Shown: one piece after another, positions 33,290-45,782 of the stretch | Layout: every line of letters begins with the position of its first letter | Position numbering within the stretch: position 1 is the first letter of the stretch | Source of the DNA: Phytophthora quininea | Lineage: Eukaryota > Oomycota > Peronosporomycetes > Peronosporales > Peronosporaceae | Reading direction: 5' to 3' | Length of the DNA stretch: 64,000 nucleotides | Assembly (NCBI GenBank): GCA_011947345.1 | Contig: JAAVTG010000554.1 | Location: 1,612,001-1,676,000 of the forward strand | Notes under the pieces: model-generated | Databases searched by the model: none | Told to the model about the DNA's origin: nothing | What the model saw: the letters and a program-made list of their open reading frames with translations, nothing else | Program-made: the position numbers and the translations under genes

Positions 33290-33570
33290 TTGTGAATGTT
33301 GACTCGCCCCTGGATCCAAGCTGGCTTGCAAGAATCCGGATGTGGTTTCTCGGATCCAAGAGTGTTCCTGTCGGTGTACCACGATCCAAGTACTGCAACC
33401 AAGACCTTGATACAATTATGCCTGAATTTGCTGCACTCAAGCCAAAACATTTCCAAGTACCCTCAAACCAAGCGGCAACATCCAGAACAAGGTGGATGCA
33501 CCTGGAACCAAGCAGACTCGATCATTTCCAAGTGGTAAGGGCATGTTGATCTTCCTTCTCGAAATCCAGA

Positions 33571-34344
33571 GTGGTATACTTCCTTGCCAGCTTGTTCTCG
33601 CAAAAGCAAGAGGAAGATTTCCATCAACATTCCATTCAAGCCATCCGAAAGGAGTTACAATTTGACATGAAGCATGGCCAAGTTAATGAATCGAGGCTTG
33701 GTCGCGGCAAGAACTCCGGGGATAAATCTGGTGATAGTGGTAAGAAAGGTGGTGGTGGCGGTGGTCCCCCTCAGCCATCTCCAATTGGGATGATTGGACG
33801 TGTGGAGAATACCTGTGCAGTGACGAGTACAGGGTCCATGATTGCTTCATCGTCTACTACATCGAGGTCCATGGAGTGGATTCTTGATACAGCAGCAATT
33901 ACGCACACCCGCGCTGATCGCTCGCTGATGCAACGGTTCCGTCACTACGTGGAGATGAATGTTCCACATGAGTCGTGGACCGGTGAAGTTACTTCAGAGC
34001 ATTTAGTGTCTGAGCTAGATATTTCGTTTGTAGTAACGAAAGACCGGTGTGGAAATTCTCAAGGGGTGCTACCGTGCAAGTTGACTGGAGTACGTAATGT
34101 TCCAGGTTGCCACGTGAACCTGCTAAGTGTAAATCTGCTTGAGGAAGAAGGTTGGCGGTGCGAATCCCGACACCCGAGAAATGGACTTCCATTGCGGTTG
34201 ATGTGGAAGGGTTCGATAGTGGTAGTATTTGTCAAACATCAAGGCTACTATCGGACTCGCAGTCTGTGTGTACCCGCTCGTGTCGTCGCTTCAACCTCAG
34301 ATGGTGCCGGTGACTCCCTGTTCCGGCACCTTCTGAGTTCCTGA
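33571..34344 (+). mobile_element. Copia-type retrotransposon fragment with aspartic protease domain
   Basis: The 257-codon open frame has a Gly-rich linker after a basic segment. It then shows the Copia protease layout: MEWILDTAAITHTRADRSLMQ, then LPCKLTGVRNVPGCHVNLLS and VNLLEEEGW. In active Copia proteases the catalytic triplet is Asp-Ser/Thr-Gly; here it reads Asp-Thr-Ala, so the protease is probably inactive. Integrase and reverse transcriptase domains are not found downstream. The upstream Gag part (33290-33570) is only weakly suggested. Confidence 0.7.
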
Positions 34345-34809
34345 GATTGATAGTTAACTGTCGGCCAGAGAATTGAAAGAGAATAAAAAGAAGCACTTCC
34401 ATGCGTTTGCTCCTTTGAATACATTAGCATGGAATAATATGATACGACCTTGGTAGTTTATTTTGTATCTTCGCGGAGCACGCAAATGCAATGACAGCGT
34501 CACCTGCCATTGATTGTTAGTATTTGGGATGCCAGGCACGAAGATGGTTCATAAGGTTCGCGTACCCGCGGCTTGGATCTTGGTACGCTGGGACACAGAC
34601 GTCATCGGAGCGATAAGAGAACAGGTCGTTGAGGCTTGCACCAGAGGAGCCGCGATACTCGTTGCGCTCTGAACACGTAGGAAACGCTCGATGCTGGAAG
34701 CTGCAGCAGCATGTTGCTGGACTTCGATAAGCTCTTCACATAAGAAGCGGCAGCGTTTGTGAAGACCATTGCGAAGGGAAGACGAATAAAAACAAATGAG
34801 AGTAGAGCT

Positions 34810-34875
34810 CGAGTTCCTCCTCAAATCGAACCCACGGGACTGGTGACCGAGAGCTCTAACCAGACAAGGTTCCAA
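34810..34875 (-). mobile_element. Possible tRNA-derived SINE head (A and B box)
   Basis: On the minus strand a TGGTTAGAGCTC block (34850-34862) is followed, at about tRNA spacing, by GGTTCGATTTG (34822-34832). These resemble RNA polymerase III A and B boxes. The flanking sequence does not fold as a proper tRNA acceptor stem, so a tRNA-derived SINE remnant is more likely than a tRNA gene. Confidence 0.35.
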
Positions 34876-35459
34876 AAGTGGTGGTCGATGACAATTCATA
34901 ATGCCAATTTGATTTAGTTTTGCTATTAATAATGGATGGTAAAGCTCTTACCTACATTTTAGAAATGGGATATGGCATTTTCTGTAGGTCAGCTCTGGTA
35001 CACCCCAGTGTCGCCCAGATGCTTATGTAGGATATGGAATCGCTCCAAAGCTGGCCTGCTTTGGTCCTCCACCTAACTTGGGCTTGAGGTGATGGAGTTC
35101 GCACAGACAACCAGTCCTAATTGACGTGCCCGGTAGGGATAACATTCCCGGAGACCAATTGACCTTGGATCCCTTCCGGACCACAAGGCATTTGTTTGAT
35201 GGCATATTGAATTCTTTATATGTGTTAGGCTATTTATTATGCAGTTTTAGCTTGTACGTCGGTTTGACTTGATATTTGTATGGAGATGAGTGGCGGACGG
35301 TTTTAGATCGCGCGACACTCTGCAGTAGTGACCTTTCGACCAATACCTTGAAAGATATCGCCAGGACACATGGTTGTAGGGCATGGCTTCGAGGGGATAA
35401 GTCTGCTGCCTCGATCTAAGTGGGTGACGAAAGCCACACTCAAGAAGCATTTGGCCACT

Positions 35460-36210
35460 TTTAGCGACTGTTTTGAAGGACAAAATTTCACGTCGAGTTC
35501 CTACGCGCAGTGCTGTCATCTTTGACGGCTGGTCCGCTAACGCCTAGCCCTTCGTTGCTATGTTTGCCCCTCTCTGTGACCCGACCAACCAGACAGCGTC
35601 CAATCACAAGGACTTCACTGTTCGCACTCTCGAGCACCTGCATCTCGACCCGATCGGTGTGGTCTGTCTCATTGCAGACATCTTCCCTACGAGTATTGCC
35701 ACGGCCCGCTTACTGGCGGTACCACTGCTGAATTACTCCAACCATCGACTAAATTTGGCTACTGAACGAGTTCTCAAGGCGTACGAGGTTGAACTGGATT
35801 TAGTTGCAAGACCCTAGATCATCACGTCAGCGCGACGGCGGCAATTGTCAATATTCTTAAGTTTGAGAGCGCTGTCGTAAAACTTCAACAAGCACCCTTT
35901 GGGGATCTGAGTGCAAGAGAGCTGAAAGTGGCTCAAAGGCTTGTCGTATCTAATATCAATGAGAGCGAAGCTGCTGACCAAGGTGATCGCGAGGGCCAGC
36001 TTTGTTTCGCTGAACGAGCATTGAAGCGGCAGCGCGTCGCGCAGCAAGACGATCTCCGGTTCATCGACACTGGTTACTTGGAGCCGCCTCCAACTCAGTC
36101 GAGAGGCTGTTTTCAACAGCAAAGCATTTGTTCAGCGATAAGAGGAAGAGTCTTCTGCCAAAACCTCTCGAGAACTTGCTCATTCTATGCGCGAACAGGG
36201 GCTTTTGGGG
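35460..36210 (+). mobile_element. hAT-family transposase remnant
   Basis: The sequence at about 35510-35535 encodes VIFDGWS, the hallmark around the first catalytic Asp of hAT transposases. A stretch reading FAPLCDPTNQTASNHKDFTV and then PLLNYSNHRLNLATERVL (35570-35800) matches the region that follows. At about 36095-36205 comes VERLFSTAKHLFSDKRKSLL and LENLLILCANRG, the hAT dimerisation domain. The parts are in different frames and separated by stops, and the middle is shortened, so it is a dead copy. Confidence 0.72.
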
Positions 36211-38395
36211 TTTGTAAAGTTGGAAGGTTGTAGACCAGGTGGACAGCGCATGAGGCAATTAATGATGGCGTTGTCGTCGCAACAATGCCATACTGGATTG
36301 TTTACAGAATTTATAAGGGCAATTAGAATTGGAGGCGTCGCTACGAGTTTTACCTTTGCAAAAGTGTATCATTGTGCAGCTCTGGGTAACAAGTTTTTTT
36401 TTTTTTTTTTTTGGGGGTCTGTAGTCTGCGAATTCAGGAAAAGTTGTCCGAGGCGTGTGTGGCCAGACGAAGTAGCAGCGTGGTGATCCCTGGGGGATAA
36501 CTTTTCCAGGCAGCGTACCGAGCCCGCGTCAGGGGGTGTCTTGACTGGTCGACTTGAACCTTGTAGTCTTGGGCACTAAGACTACTTAACCAATAAAGTT
36601 ATACACTACACAAAACTCTCTTTGTCCTCTGTTCTTTGAAAGGCCCAGGACTCGGGCCTTAAAGGGTCTCTTTGTTTAACTCCTAGCCCAGACCCAAGGC
36701 TAGCACGCGCACCAGTCCCCGAGAGGACAGCAACCCACACGGTATCGGCTTTTCAGCTTAGAACACTATGCAAGTCACTCTTAGGAAGCAAAGCTCCCCG
36801 TAATATAGCGCACTGCCTACCCCACCGGGGCCTGACAACACGTAGATATGGAGTAAGGCTACTAGCAGTCGAGCGCCTCTTGCGCCCTCCTCTTTGAGCC
36901 TTGGAATAACTTGACGGACGTGGAGCCGCTTCCGCCGGGCCAATCTTTCGGCTTGCTACTTAGAAGGTAAAACGAACTCTGTTTGGTTAAAGATCTCATA
37001 CAAACTAAGGGTACTCCTGGCAGGAATCCAGTGCAAATTCTCGTGCAGTTGCTAAATCAGGGGATCGTTCTTGAACAGTCGCTTCCAAAGATACCGTGGA
37101 AAATCCCCAGATTGACTGGGGATTCCCGGATTATGGGAGCTTGTCACCATCCTGAGACTTATGGGGCTCTATTCTGGGGGAACGCTGCAAGTTGCCGCCA
37201 GGAATACATTTCCCAGATTAACTCGGAATCGGTATGTTCCTTGGTTGGCGGCGCTCGATTCGGGACTTAGCTTGCTTCGCTTGGAGCCCGTTCACATCGT
37301 TACTCCACAGCGCCCAATCCCCTGTCCCCTGCTGAACAGGAAGTGAGAGTTCTCTCCACACTCTCGGTTACTGTCGCGCTACTTGTTGCGCGTCACCATC
37401 CATCCACAATCCGCCAGACTTTACGGGCACATCGTGTCAAGTCACCTTCCAAAATCTCTCACTCGCTTGACTACCGCATACAGCGACAGAACTCGCTATG
37501 AACTCGAAACACCTCCTGATCCAAGTGTTCGTGTTTTAGGCAAAAGAAGGTGGTGCGCGTGATAACACGTCTGAGTACCTGGATATTCTCGTCGGGTGGT
37601 TCAGGAAACTACTCTCCCGTCCTTGGTCTATTGCAAATAATTAAGGAACCTGCATATTGATTGTGGTGTATTAACTCTGTGCGTCGGTTTTCGGCTTGGT
37701 TCTCGCTAGGAGCGTTGTTTCTGTCAAGTGAGTGTCGGCACTAGCTCCCAGCTCTTTGTATACTCGATTTTGTGAAAAGATCCTGGTGACAAAAGATCGG
37801 ATTAAACGAACCTCGAAGGCGGTTGCCACATGGAGCATACGCCATCCAGGATTTCCACTGCATATCAGTGGATCCAGGGCTGGAACTAGTCCTCGTTCTA
37901 GGAAATGAACTCCAAATCACCTCGAAGGCGCCGCCCTGTACTACCCTGGGTGGTTTCCGTTCACCACCGTCGCTTCACAGGCTAGATCTTCATAGACTGG
38001 ATAGGAGAATGGCGGTTCGACTCGATGTAATGCATTGTGCGTCCGCGTGTACATGGTACGCATGGGACGGGTAGGAACTTCAGCCCTTCAGTATGCAATC
38101 ACTGATATACAGATTTACTTTTGCACGCTTACTTTTTAGCACCGGCTTCAGTTTGTATTCGAGTGAAGTTGTTTGCATTCCACAACGTCTGTTTATCCGC
38201 TTCCGTGTGGTTTCTTCACATGTTGCTCGAAATAGCTTTTCGCAATTTTCAACCAATGATACACCGCTATTCCTGTATACTAAAGTTAGTATGAAATTCC
38301 TCATTTAGACGCCCGCCACTTCCACCGTCGACCTGATTCATTATGCGCCTTCAGTTGCTAAACGTTCGTGCGAGCAGCACACGTGAGCGGTCTCC
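36211..38395. other. Gene-free region of the transposon island
   Basis: Contains an 18-base T run at about 36395-36412, and a short inverted pair (GGAAAAGTT near 36437 and AACTTTTCC near 36498). The rest is mixed sequence that resembles LTR or leader DNA but has no identifiable coding domain. I could not pair two LTRs. Confidence 0.4.
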
Positions 38396-41300
38396 ATGAC
38401 TCCTTGCAAGCTGCAGAGCGACTCGGTGCGACGCCAGATGCGCTCCTTGGCCTGCTCGCTGGCGCTGGTGGCTGCCATTGGCGCAGTCTCGAACATAGTC
38501 CTCATCTCATGTGTCTCGACGCTTCTGTTTCCGTCAGGAGAAGTCACCATACCCAAACTACTGTGGCTGGTATTGGGACTTCTATTAGCAAGCGTCCATC
38601 TGCAAACCAATGTGCGCCAATGGTGGACAACTCGAAGACAGCAGTTGGTTCTGGTGGACGATTTTACCAGCACCACAATCATACTGAAGGACACGAAGGC
38701 TTTAGAGGTGGACACTTCGCAATTTCAAGGACAAGTAAAATTCAACAGTAAAAGCGGGATTCATCTTCAGGGTAGATTCACTAGCCAAGTGGACGTCGGA
38801 AGCAAGCTCTTCATCGCGCTGGAACTGGAAGATGTGGACATTGTTGTCTACACGGCCCTCAGAATGGCGAGAATATTACTGCAGTGGAGTTCTGCACACG
38901 TATCGACTGGGGATGTTTGGCATGGCAAGAAAGAGGAGCTGGAGCTGCCTCATATCGCGTTCCCATTGCAAATGTGTGAGCACGTGGAGTTTGGGTCATT
39001 CGCGATCAGTGGAGCCAAAGGAAAGTCGAAGTTGACTATGGGGAGGTGTATTCTTTCCAGGCTGCCGTACAAGATTGGAGATGGAGGTGGGCTATCAAGA
39101 TGGCGATAATGGCGTCGTGGATGCCGTGGGGTTCTCATTCGGCCCGTCTTGTCGGCTACTCGGTGTCACCGCCGTCGAAGTTAGTTGAGCAGGTGGTAGA
39201 GCGACACGTGATGAAGACGATGCGATATCTCTTTAGCTTTTCTGTCCATCGCCAAGAAAAGCTGCAGGAACGTGTCGACCCGCAGCATTTACGCATTCAG
39301 CTCCCCACAGTCTCCAACTTGACGCGTTTGATGTTGGCTCCCCATTTCATTGTATGGACAGAATCATCGAGGCGGTGGTGTGCCATTGGCACACGCAGAA
39401 GCCTGTCGCCGTATGGCGGAGGATGCTCGAGCTCTAGGTCGTTTGGCGCTCTCGCTTGACGTTTGGGTCGAGTTTGTCGATCGCACTGCTGGACGGAGGA
39501 AAGTTGGGTACTTGATGGAAGTTGTTGACATGGTCCAACAGCGAAAGCGAACAGTACTACGCAGCGCGTCTACGATAAAGAACGCTCTCCTATTGCTGCG
39601 GATTGAGCACCAGCAAGACCGAAAGGAGAACCTAGCAGAAGGAGGCGTCTTGCACGAAGATGTGGACGATCAAGAGGACCAATCAGTGGATTTCCAGCAT
39701 CTCGTGGTTGAGTCGCGCCATTACCGCTACGGACAAATTGAGCTTGAAACGTCTGCCGTGGCTCGCGTTCTTAACCAAGTGGCATCTAAACCGTCACCAG
39801 GAAGGCGTAGATGGAGGCTGCCTCAGACCTGCTACCAGCACCAGCTGGAGAAAGCTACATTATTTAGGTGTCTAGCAGCACCTTCGCATTTGCCCACAAC
39901 TCGTAGCTACCACGCGATTGGAGTGCAGGTCAGCGACGAGCAACATGCGACCATGAACATTGTGTACGAGGCTGGTGTGTATCGTCTGCACAGTGCTGGA
40001 GATGGCGCGATCCCTCTTCTTCGTCAGGAATGGCTAGTCATCACGGCCGGCGAACTGCAGTTTTTCCGCTCCTACTCGGCTGCCCCAGCACTCAATGTGC
40101 CAATTACAAACGTGTTGGACGTACGCAGTGTCGATCGCGCCCAGCTCCTGAATGGTAACGAGCCTGCCGAAGCCCATCACGAGGAAGGAGCTGTGCCGCG
40201 TTGGTATTGCGTGGAAATTCACCTGGTGCTAGAGATTATCACGGTTTTCGTAGAGACCTCCGAAATTCGTGACCAGCTTGTCGTGTCGCTGCGGCCTCTC
40301 ACAAATGACAACGGCGAACTGAGTGTGATGACAACGACGGCGAAAGCAGCAGGGTTGGAAGCTGTTGCGGTGACTCCTCTCTTCTCTTCGTTGACACTGA
40401 GCTCGCAGACCCAACCAGTCTGTCTAAACCAGCGGACGTCAAGATTTGTAAGTCAACCGTTTACAGTCGATGCGTCCGTAGCTGTAGCACTGGTGCGGGA
40501 AACCTTGGAAGCAGGATTGGAAGTGTTTGCACTTGGGAGGCGCCGTGCAAGCAACGTATTAGTCGCGCTGCCGTCCTTCGCTTCCTCGACAAGGTTGAGA
40601 TGCTCAACGGACTCGACCTCGACGAAATCGCGGAGAAGATGTCGAATGATCATCGCTTTGCTCTGGCGCTGAATCTGTATCATGCATTGTTCATCCACGC
40701 AGTGTTGGTCTTTGGGTATCCACAGACGCATGAGCAGTGGAAACTGATACAAACAGTGCCATGCTATCTTGTTCGCATCAGTGGGGATGCCTCTGTACGT
40801 TTCACACCGGCAGACATTCAACGCGTAATGCTACGCTGCCCTGTGCCAGTGACTTTGGAAGCGTCAGGGATTAAGCGCTCTTTGTCCCAAAACGCGCTCA
40901 TGGATCTTGCAATTGGTAGTGGCGACGCCATTGAGGGATTGTGTAGAACGGTCTTGGGTGTGTCGTGGACTCCAACGTTCCCCAATAGCAGCTCGTACAC
41001 GACGGTGAAGATAGCACCTCTTCCGATCCCATCAGGACTCTCCATTGAGCGGGCAGACATTCGCACGAGTATGGTGCTTCAGATCAACAGTTTGCCACCT
41101 CTTTCCAAGTCAGTGGGGATTATGCATGTATACGATGCCCACAAGCTGGATGGAGAACTCAACGCAACCTGCTCAGACTTCTTGAGGCGTGAGCTGCACC
41201 TCGACGAAGTTAATCGAGTGATCTACTTACCACGTATATGCGAATGGTACCACAATGGCGAAGTGGGAGATCAAAACGACGGTGTCAGCAGACGAATGGG

Positions 41301-41675
41301 ACCGCTAACTCAGCGAAGACGCAGAAGCAGTAGCGGCAGCATCAGTGGACTGGCAGCGGTGTCGACCTCGCGAAACTTTTTCTGCCTTCAGCGTCTGTTG
41401 GGTTTCATGGAAGTGGAGCAGCACCATCGCGTGATGCATTTACTTCTCGGAGCAGGGGAGGAATGCCGCTTGGTTTTGATGATTTCTGGACTAGACCAAG
41501 TCGGTCGGCAGCTGTGAGTTTGCTGAGTGACGCTAGCGCAGCAGCCCTCTCTGTCTTTACTGGTGTTTCTTCCAGTAATCCGACCTCAATCGCTAAGATT
41601 GAAACGAAATCAAGCAAGTCGACGGACAATGATTGGATTCACGTGGGCCAGCTAGGCCTGCGGTCTTATTTCTGA
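38396..41675 (+). CDS. Membrane-anchored PH-domain plus DUF547 protein (about five frameshifts)
   Basis: The N-terminus (38440-38610) has two hydrophobic helices (LACSLALVAAIGAVSNIVLI and LLWLVLGLLLASVHL). A PH-like domain lies at about 39950-40310 (GVYRLHSAGDGAIPLLRQEW, RWYCVEIHLVLEIITVFVET). DUF547 lies at about 40600-41300, with the signature FALALNLYHALFIHAVLVFG and the later block YLPRICEWYHN. DUF547 proteins are widespread in plants and protists but their biochemistry is unclear; the PH domain suggests lipid binding. The frame changes near 39085, 39180, 39350, 40550 and 41477 (TTTT); the last two are repaired by one base. The C-terminus after the last break continues to 41675. Confidence 0.7.
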
Positions 41676-41729
41676 TTAATGGATGTTACTGGAATTTTCT
41701 TTTATTGAGTTACAATGTGCTCAGACTCA

Positions 41730-43560
41730 TCAATCGGACATTTGAGCCAGCGCGACCTGGAGTTTGTACAGTGCTTCAGCCGCAGTCGGTCGCAAATCCG
41801 GATCCACGGATACACACTTCACACCCAGCTCCACAATCGAAGGCGGCGCGGTGTCCGAAAAGTCTACGCGCAGTCTCCCCATGGCCACACGCTGCAAGAT
41901 AATCGCATCGGGCAGGCGACCCGACTCGCAATTGGTTTTCTTTGCTGTAGTGTAAGGCAGGGCGTGCAGATCCAGCTCCGACAACACCACACCGAACGAG
42001 AATATGTCGGCCTTGACGTCGTACTTCCCGCCCAGCATCACTTCGGGGGCCATCCAGAGCGAAGTGCCCACACCTGCCGTCATTGTGCAGTCCAATCGCT
42101 CTCGCGAAATACCGAAATCGGTCAACTTGGCCTCTCGCGCAGCGTTGAGCAAAATGTTGCGAGATTTGAGGTCGCGATGGATGACTGGCGGTGACAGCGA
42201 GTGCAAATACGCCAGCGCATGGCACACGTGGAGTGCGATGGTGAGTTTCTCATGGTCGAAGCCGACGGGGTGGCCGGTTTTCTCATACTCTGAGAGCAGA
42301 TTGCGCAGGTCTCCGCTTTCCATAAACTCCATGACGACGCATAAATCGGAAAGCGAGTCCCACGCGACACCGACGAATCTCGCGATCCTCGGGTGGTCCA
42401 TGGTGGCGGTCATTTTCGCTTCGGCCAGGAACTCGTTGACGTGTCGAATCACGCCTCGCATCTCGGGGGCTAACATCTTGGCGGCCACTTGTGTGCCGTT
42501 GTACGTCGCGACGTACACTTCACCGAAGGCTCCCGACTGAGGAGGTCGTGGATGTGGACTTTTCGTCTGGAAATCCGTTTGGTGGTGATGACATCATCTG
42601 TCCATAGGCCTGGTTGTCCTTGTGGTGCATCTTCCTGCGAGCTTATCGTTCCTGGTGTGGATGTTGCTGTACTGACTGGATCAGCTACAGGAGTGTCGCC
42701 TTCCGCGTATGCTCTGTTCTGGTTGTCGCTTTCGACATTGCCACTTTTTTCGCGTTGGATCGGCACCGTCGATAGATACATGTAAATCCCAATCCAATCA
42801 GTCCAATGGCAAGCACTCCGATAACAATGCCAACAGCCATTCCCGCATTCGCAGCAGATTCGAGGGTCGCAAAGAAGGTTACGTTGGCCAAACTGGAACT
42901 GGAGCTACCGACACTAGTGGCAGTAAAGTCTTCTTCGCAACCGACAGTACTGGGATCATCACAGCGATCATGCGACCAAAATCTGTCGGAACTGCGCTCG
43001 GAGGCGTCAAAATAGCTCCATCGGTACTTGTCAGAATCGCACGTACTTGCACCCGGAGCCGTTGAATTGATAGTGGCGTCTCGAGTCCTAATGTGGTCCG
43101 TCAGCCAAACAACTTCCAGTAAGGGTATCATGCACCGACTGTCGTTGAAATATCGAATGGACACCAAGCCAAGTTCGTTAATTTGCGTGATCACAAACGC
43201 TGCTGACCCCCAGTCCGAGATGACTTGTTCGCACTCCCCTGAAACGAGGAACGCTGCAGCTCCAAGCATTTTGCTGCAGTTATGGTCGAAGGCCTCTTGC
43301 AGGAGATAGTCGGCGCCATCGAAAACGTTCCACACTGCCTCCTTGTAGCCTTGAGAGCACGCAATATCAGTCTCCGAAAGCATTTTGACAACCAACAGTG
43401 TTGCATTCGGTTGAGACCTCGACATCGACTCGGTGGGGGCTTCCAGCGCAAGAGCTACGCAAGAAATACGCTGCAATACGATACGATCCCGCCATTCCGG
43501 CGCCGTAGACACCCTGCGCAACACCAGTCGAAACTGAAAGTGATCGTCGCACCCATCAGA
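41730..43560 (-). CDS. RLK9: receptor-like TKL kinase, second subgroup (several frameshifts)
   Basis: The ectodomain (about 42870-43530) has a cysteine pattern like RLK10 (FLRSSCAGSP, DIACSQGYKEAVW, LLQEAFDHNC, SVRYFNDSxC-type ending) rather than the GYPASGTC type of RLK1-RLK5. The transmembrane helix lies at about 42780-42845 (GMAVGIVIGVLAIGLIGLGF). The kinase has VAAK, HRDLKSRN, DFG and GTSLWMAPE. Breaks are seen near 43435, 42775 and CCC 42532-42534; the last falls in the Gly-rich loop and is repaired by one base. The signal peptide and exact start are not resolved. Confidence 0.8.
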
Positions 43561-44803
43561 GTCTAACTTATTGATGAAATTGCTACCGCTGGCTGTGGTG
43601 CTGTTTAGGTCCAGTAGTTCTTCTGAAGAATACCCTCCGACACATAGGTTCACAACAAGTATCTCTGCGGTACAACCAAGAACAACGGCTTAGACTTTTG
43701 TAGTGAACGAAATCGTTAAATGCCCAGTGGGACTTTCATCCGAAGTATGTGTAGCTGAACTGAAATCGTTGTCATCCTAAGAGCAGCACTAGTAGTTTTC
43801 GAGTTTAAAGGCTGTGCCTGGACGCCACAACTGCCGTCTTGTCGATATCTTTCCCAAGTGTGCTTATTCACTTCACCACGGCCTTCATAGGCCTTCATTC
43901 AAAGTAGCAACAAACCAATGCGCTGCGTCAGCACGGGCTGGAGCTAATTGCTGTTGGACAGTGTTCATACGATATTGGCCATTGCATATAATTTGTAGCA
44001 GTAGTAGAGTCGCGAAACCATCTCTGCACCGGTAAAAGCTTTCAGGGCTCTCCATATAATAGATCGACACAAGCGGGTTGGTGGGATGGATTGCGGGGCG
44101 TTCTGTCCACGGGACGATGTTCTGAAAACAGCTCCGTGGTCTTTGCTGGCCTCGTGTTTCTACGAGGTCGGTGTGAACGAACCGTCCTCAAGCCCGAAAT
44201 CCATCGTGCGGTTGCTGACTCACGTGCCTTCACATCTACGCAGATCGCCACCACATGCGCTATCGGAAACTCACAGTTTGTTTTTGAGAAGCTTTCAGAC
44301 CGAAAGCTCGAGTGAAACGAGTTCTTGTGATTTGCAACCTTCACAGTCGTAAATTGGAGGAATCGTTGAACGTCTGGCGTCGGATAACGACAAGCGCATG
44401 ATCCACAACTCGACGCACAGAGCGACTAGCGTAAAAGTTTACGCGTCGGTAGGCAAGCATGACTGCTTCCGTAGTTGCCAAGAGCCACTACCAAGACCGC
44501 CATGCGTCCGAACTTTTAACCTTGGCAAAACCAAGTTAGATCCCTTCCTATGCCTGAAAGTTTATCATCCGTTGAGATGTCAGCTGGAGCTGACGAGGGC
44601 CATCTGCAAGGTAACTTTGTGTGTTGACAACCCCAGCTGGAATGTCGGATAACTTTAGTAGTGGTGGGGTAGCAGTCGCGTTGTTTTCTGTTCGTCCGTA
44701 CAAACAACGACGACAAGAACACCTTGCACCTGTAAGGACCACACTTGATCGTCCTGAAGACGAACACGTCCCAAGCTCCAATGTCACTCCAATTTTCACC
44801 ACC
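43561..44803. other. Intergenic region between RLK9 and the metalloprotease gene
   Basis: About 1.2 kb holding the two divergent upstream regions. I see no recognisable gene; small open frames here show no domain. Confidence 0.45.
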
Positions 44804-45669
44804 ATGGCGACAAAGCGGTCTTCGCAACTCCTGGTCCTGGCTCTGGCTGCTTGCAGCTCCATCGCACTTGCTGCGTCATCCACCGATGCGGCTCCATTCG
44901 GCGATGTCACGTCCGGCACGGGCGAATGCGTCGCTGGCAACCCCAACACGTTCGTTACGACCGAGCAACTGGACTGGGTCTGGAAGAACACGCTGAGCAA
45001 AGAGGCCCCCAACTACGACGTCTGGATCACCGACCAGCTCGTGAAGAACAACGGCACGCTCAACTACTGCGTGCGTTGGGACAGCACCACCAAGCTCGCC
45101 AAGGCGACTGCATCCAAGTTCCAAGCCCTGCTGGCTCGTCAGATTAACCTGTGGAACCGCTGGCTGGTCGGTTACCAGTGCTGGCCATACAACACGATCG
45201 ACGTCAAAGTCGTGGGCTTTGCGGTCAAAGACAAGTCGGTCCTCGACTGGAGCGACAACTCGCTGGGCGATATCTACGAGGGTGACTTGGACGACAAGGG
45301 CAGTCCGCAGTGTCCGCAAGCGTGTTTCAAGCAGGGTGACAACTACGACGCCAATTCGTGCAAGGGAACCCCTTCGATATGTCTTTGTGGCCTTCTGACT
45401 ACGTCGGTGAAGGCATTGACGGCTTGGGAACGTACTGGGGCCAACAGCTCCGTACCAAAACCTTCCTGGACTCCATGGACGACGAAGAGATGACCGTTTT
45501 GGCCCACGAAATGGGCCACGGGTTTGGTCTGCAGGATATGTACGTGGACGCCAACAAGCCATCCGGCTTCCCCGCATGCGTCATGGACGCCAGCTCTACG
45601 CTGACGGACGCGGACGGTTGGATGTTGCGACGTATCCTCGAGAACTTCAGACACCGCTACAACTTTTAG
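44804..45669 (+). CDS. Secreted zinc metalloprotease, HExxHxxGxxD type (one frameshift)
   Basis: The start ATG at 44804 is followed by a signal peptide (MATKRSSQLLVLALAACSSI). The mature part has several Cys residues. Near the C-terminus it has TVLAHEMGHGFGLQDMYVDA, giving the zinc-binding pattern H-E-x-x-H-x-x-G-x-x-D, where Asp is the third ligand as in snapalysin-like metzincins. The length is about 288 residues. The frame is lost at CCCC 45369-45372; one added base joins the two halves. It lies between two receptor kinases and is convergent with RLK10, with 113 bp between stops. Its substrate is unknown; secretion suggests a role outside the cell. Confidence 0.8.
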
Positions 45670-45782
45670 AGCTCGTGGTTGTGCGATATGGTACTGCTCC
45701 TTTGAGGAAGTCGAACCAGTTTTTAGATGTCTTTTTGAATGAAATTTCGAGTGCAGCAGTTCCTTGCAAGACGAACGCTGGC

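Noticed and set aside
34810..34875. A functional tRNA gene
   Set aside because: B box and A box are present but acceptor and anticodon stems do not pair.
36440..37800. Possible LTR with a primer-binding-like TGGTGACAAAA after it
   Set aside because: I could not find a second copy of the sequence in the window, nor clear TG...CA ends; the evidence is too weak to call.
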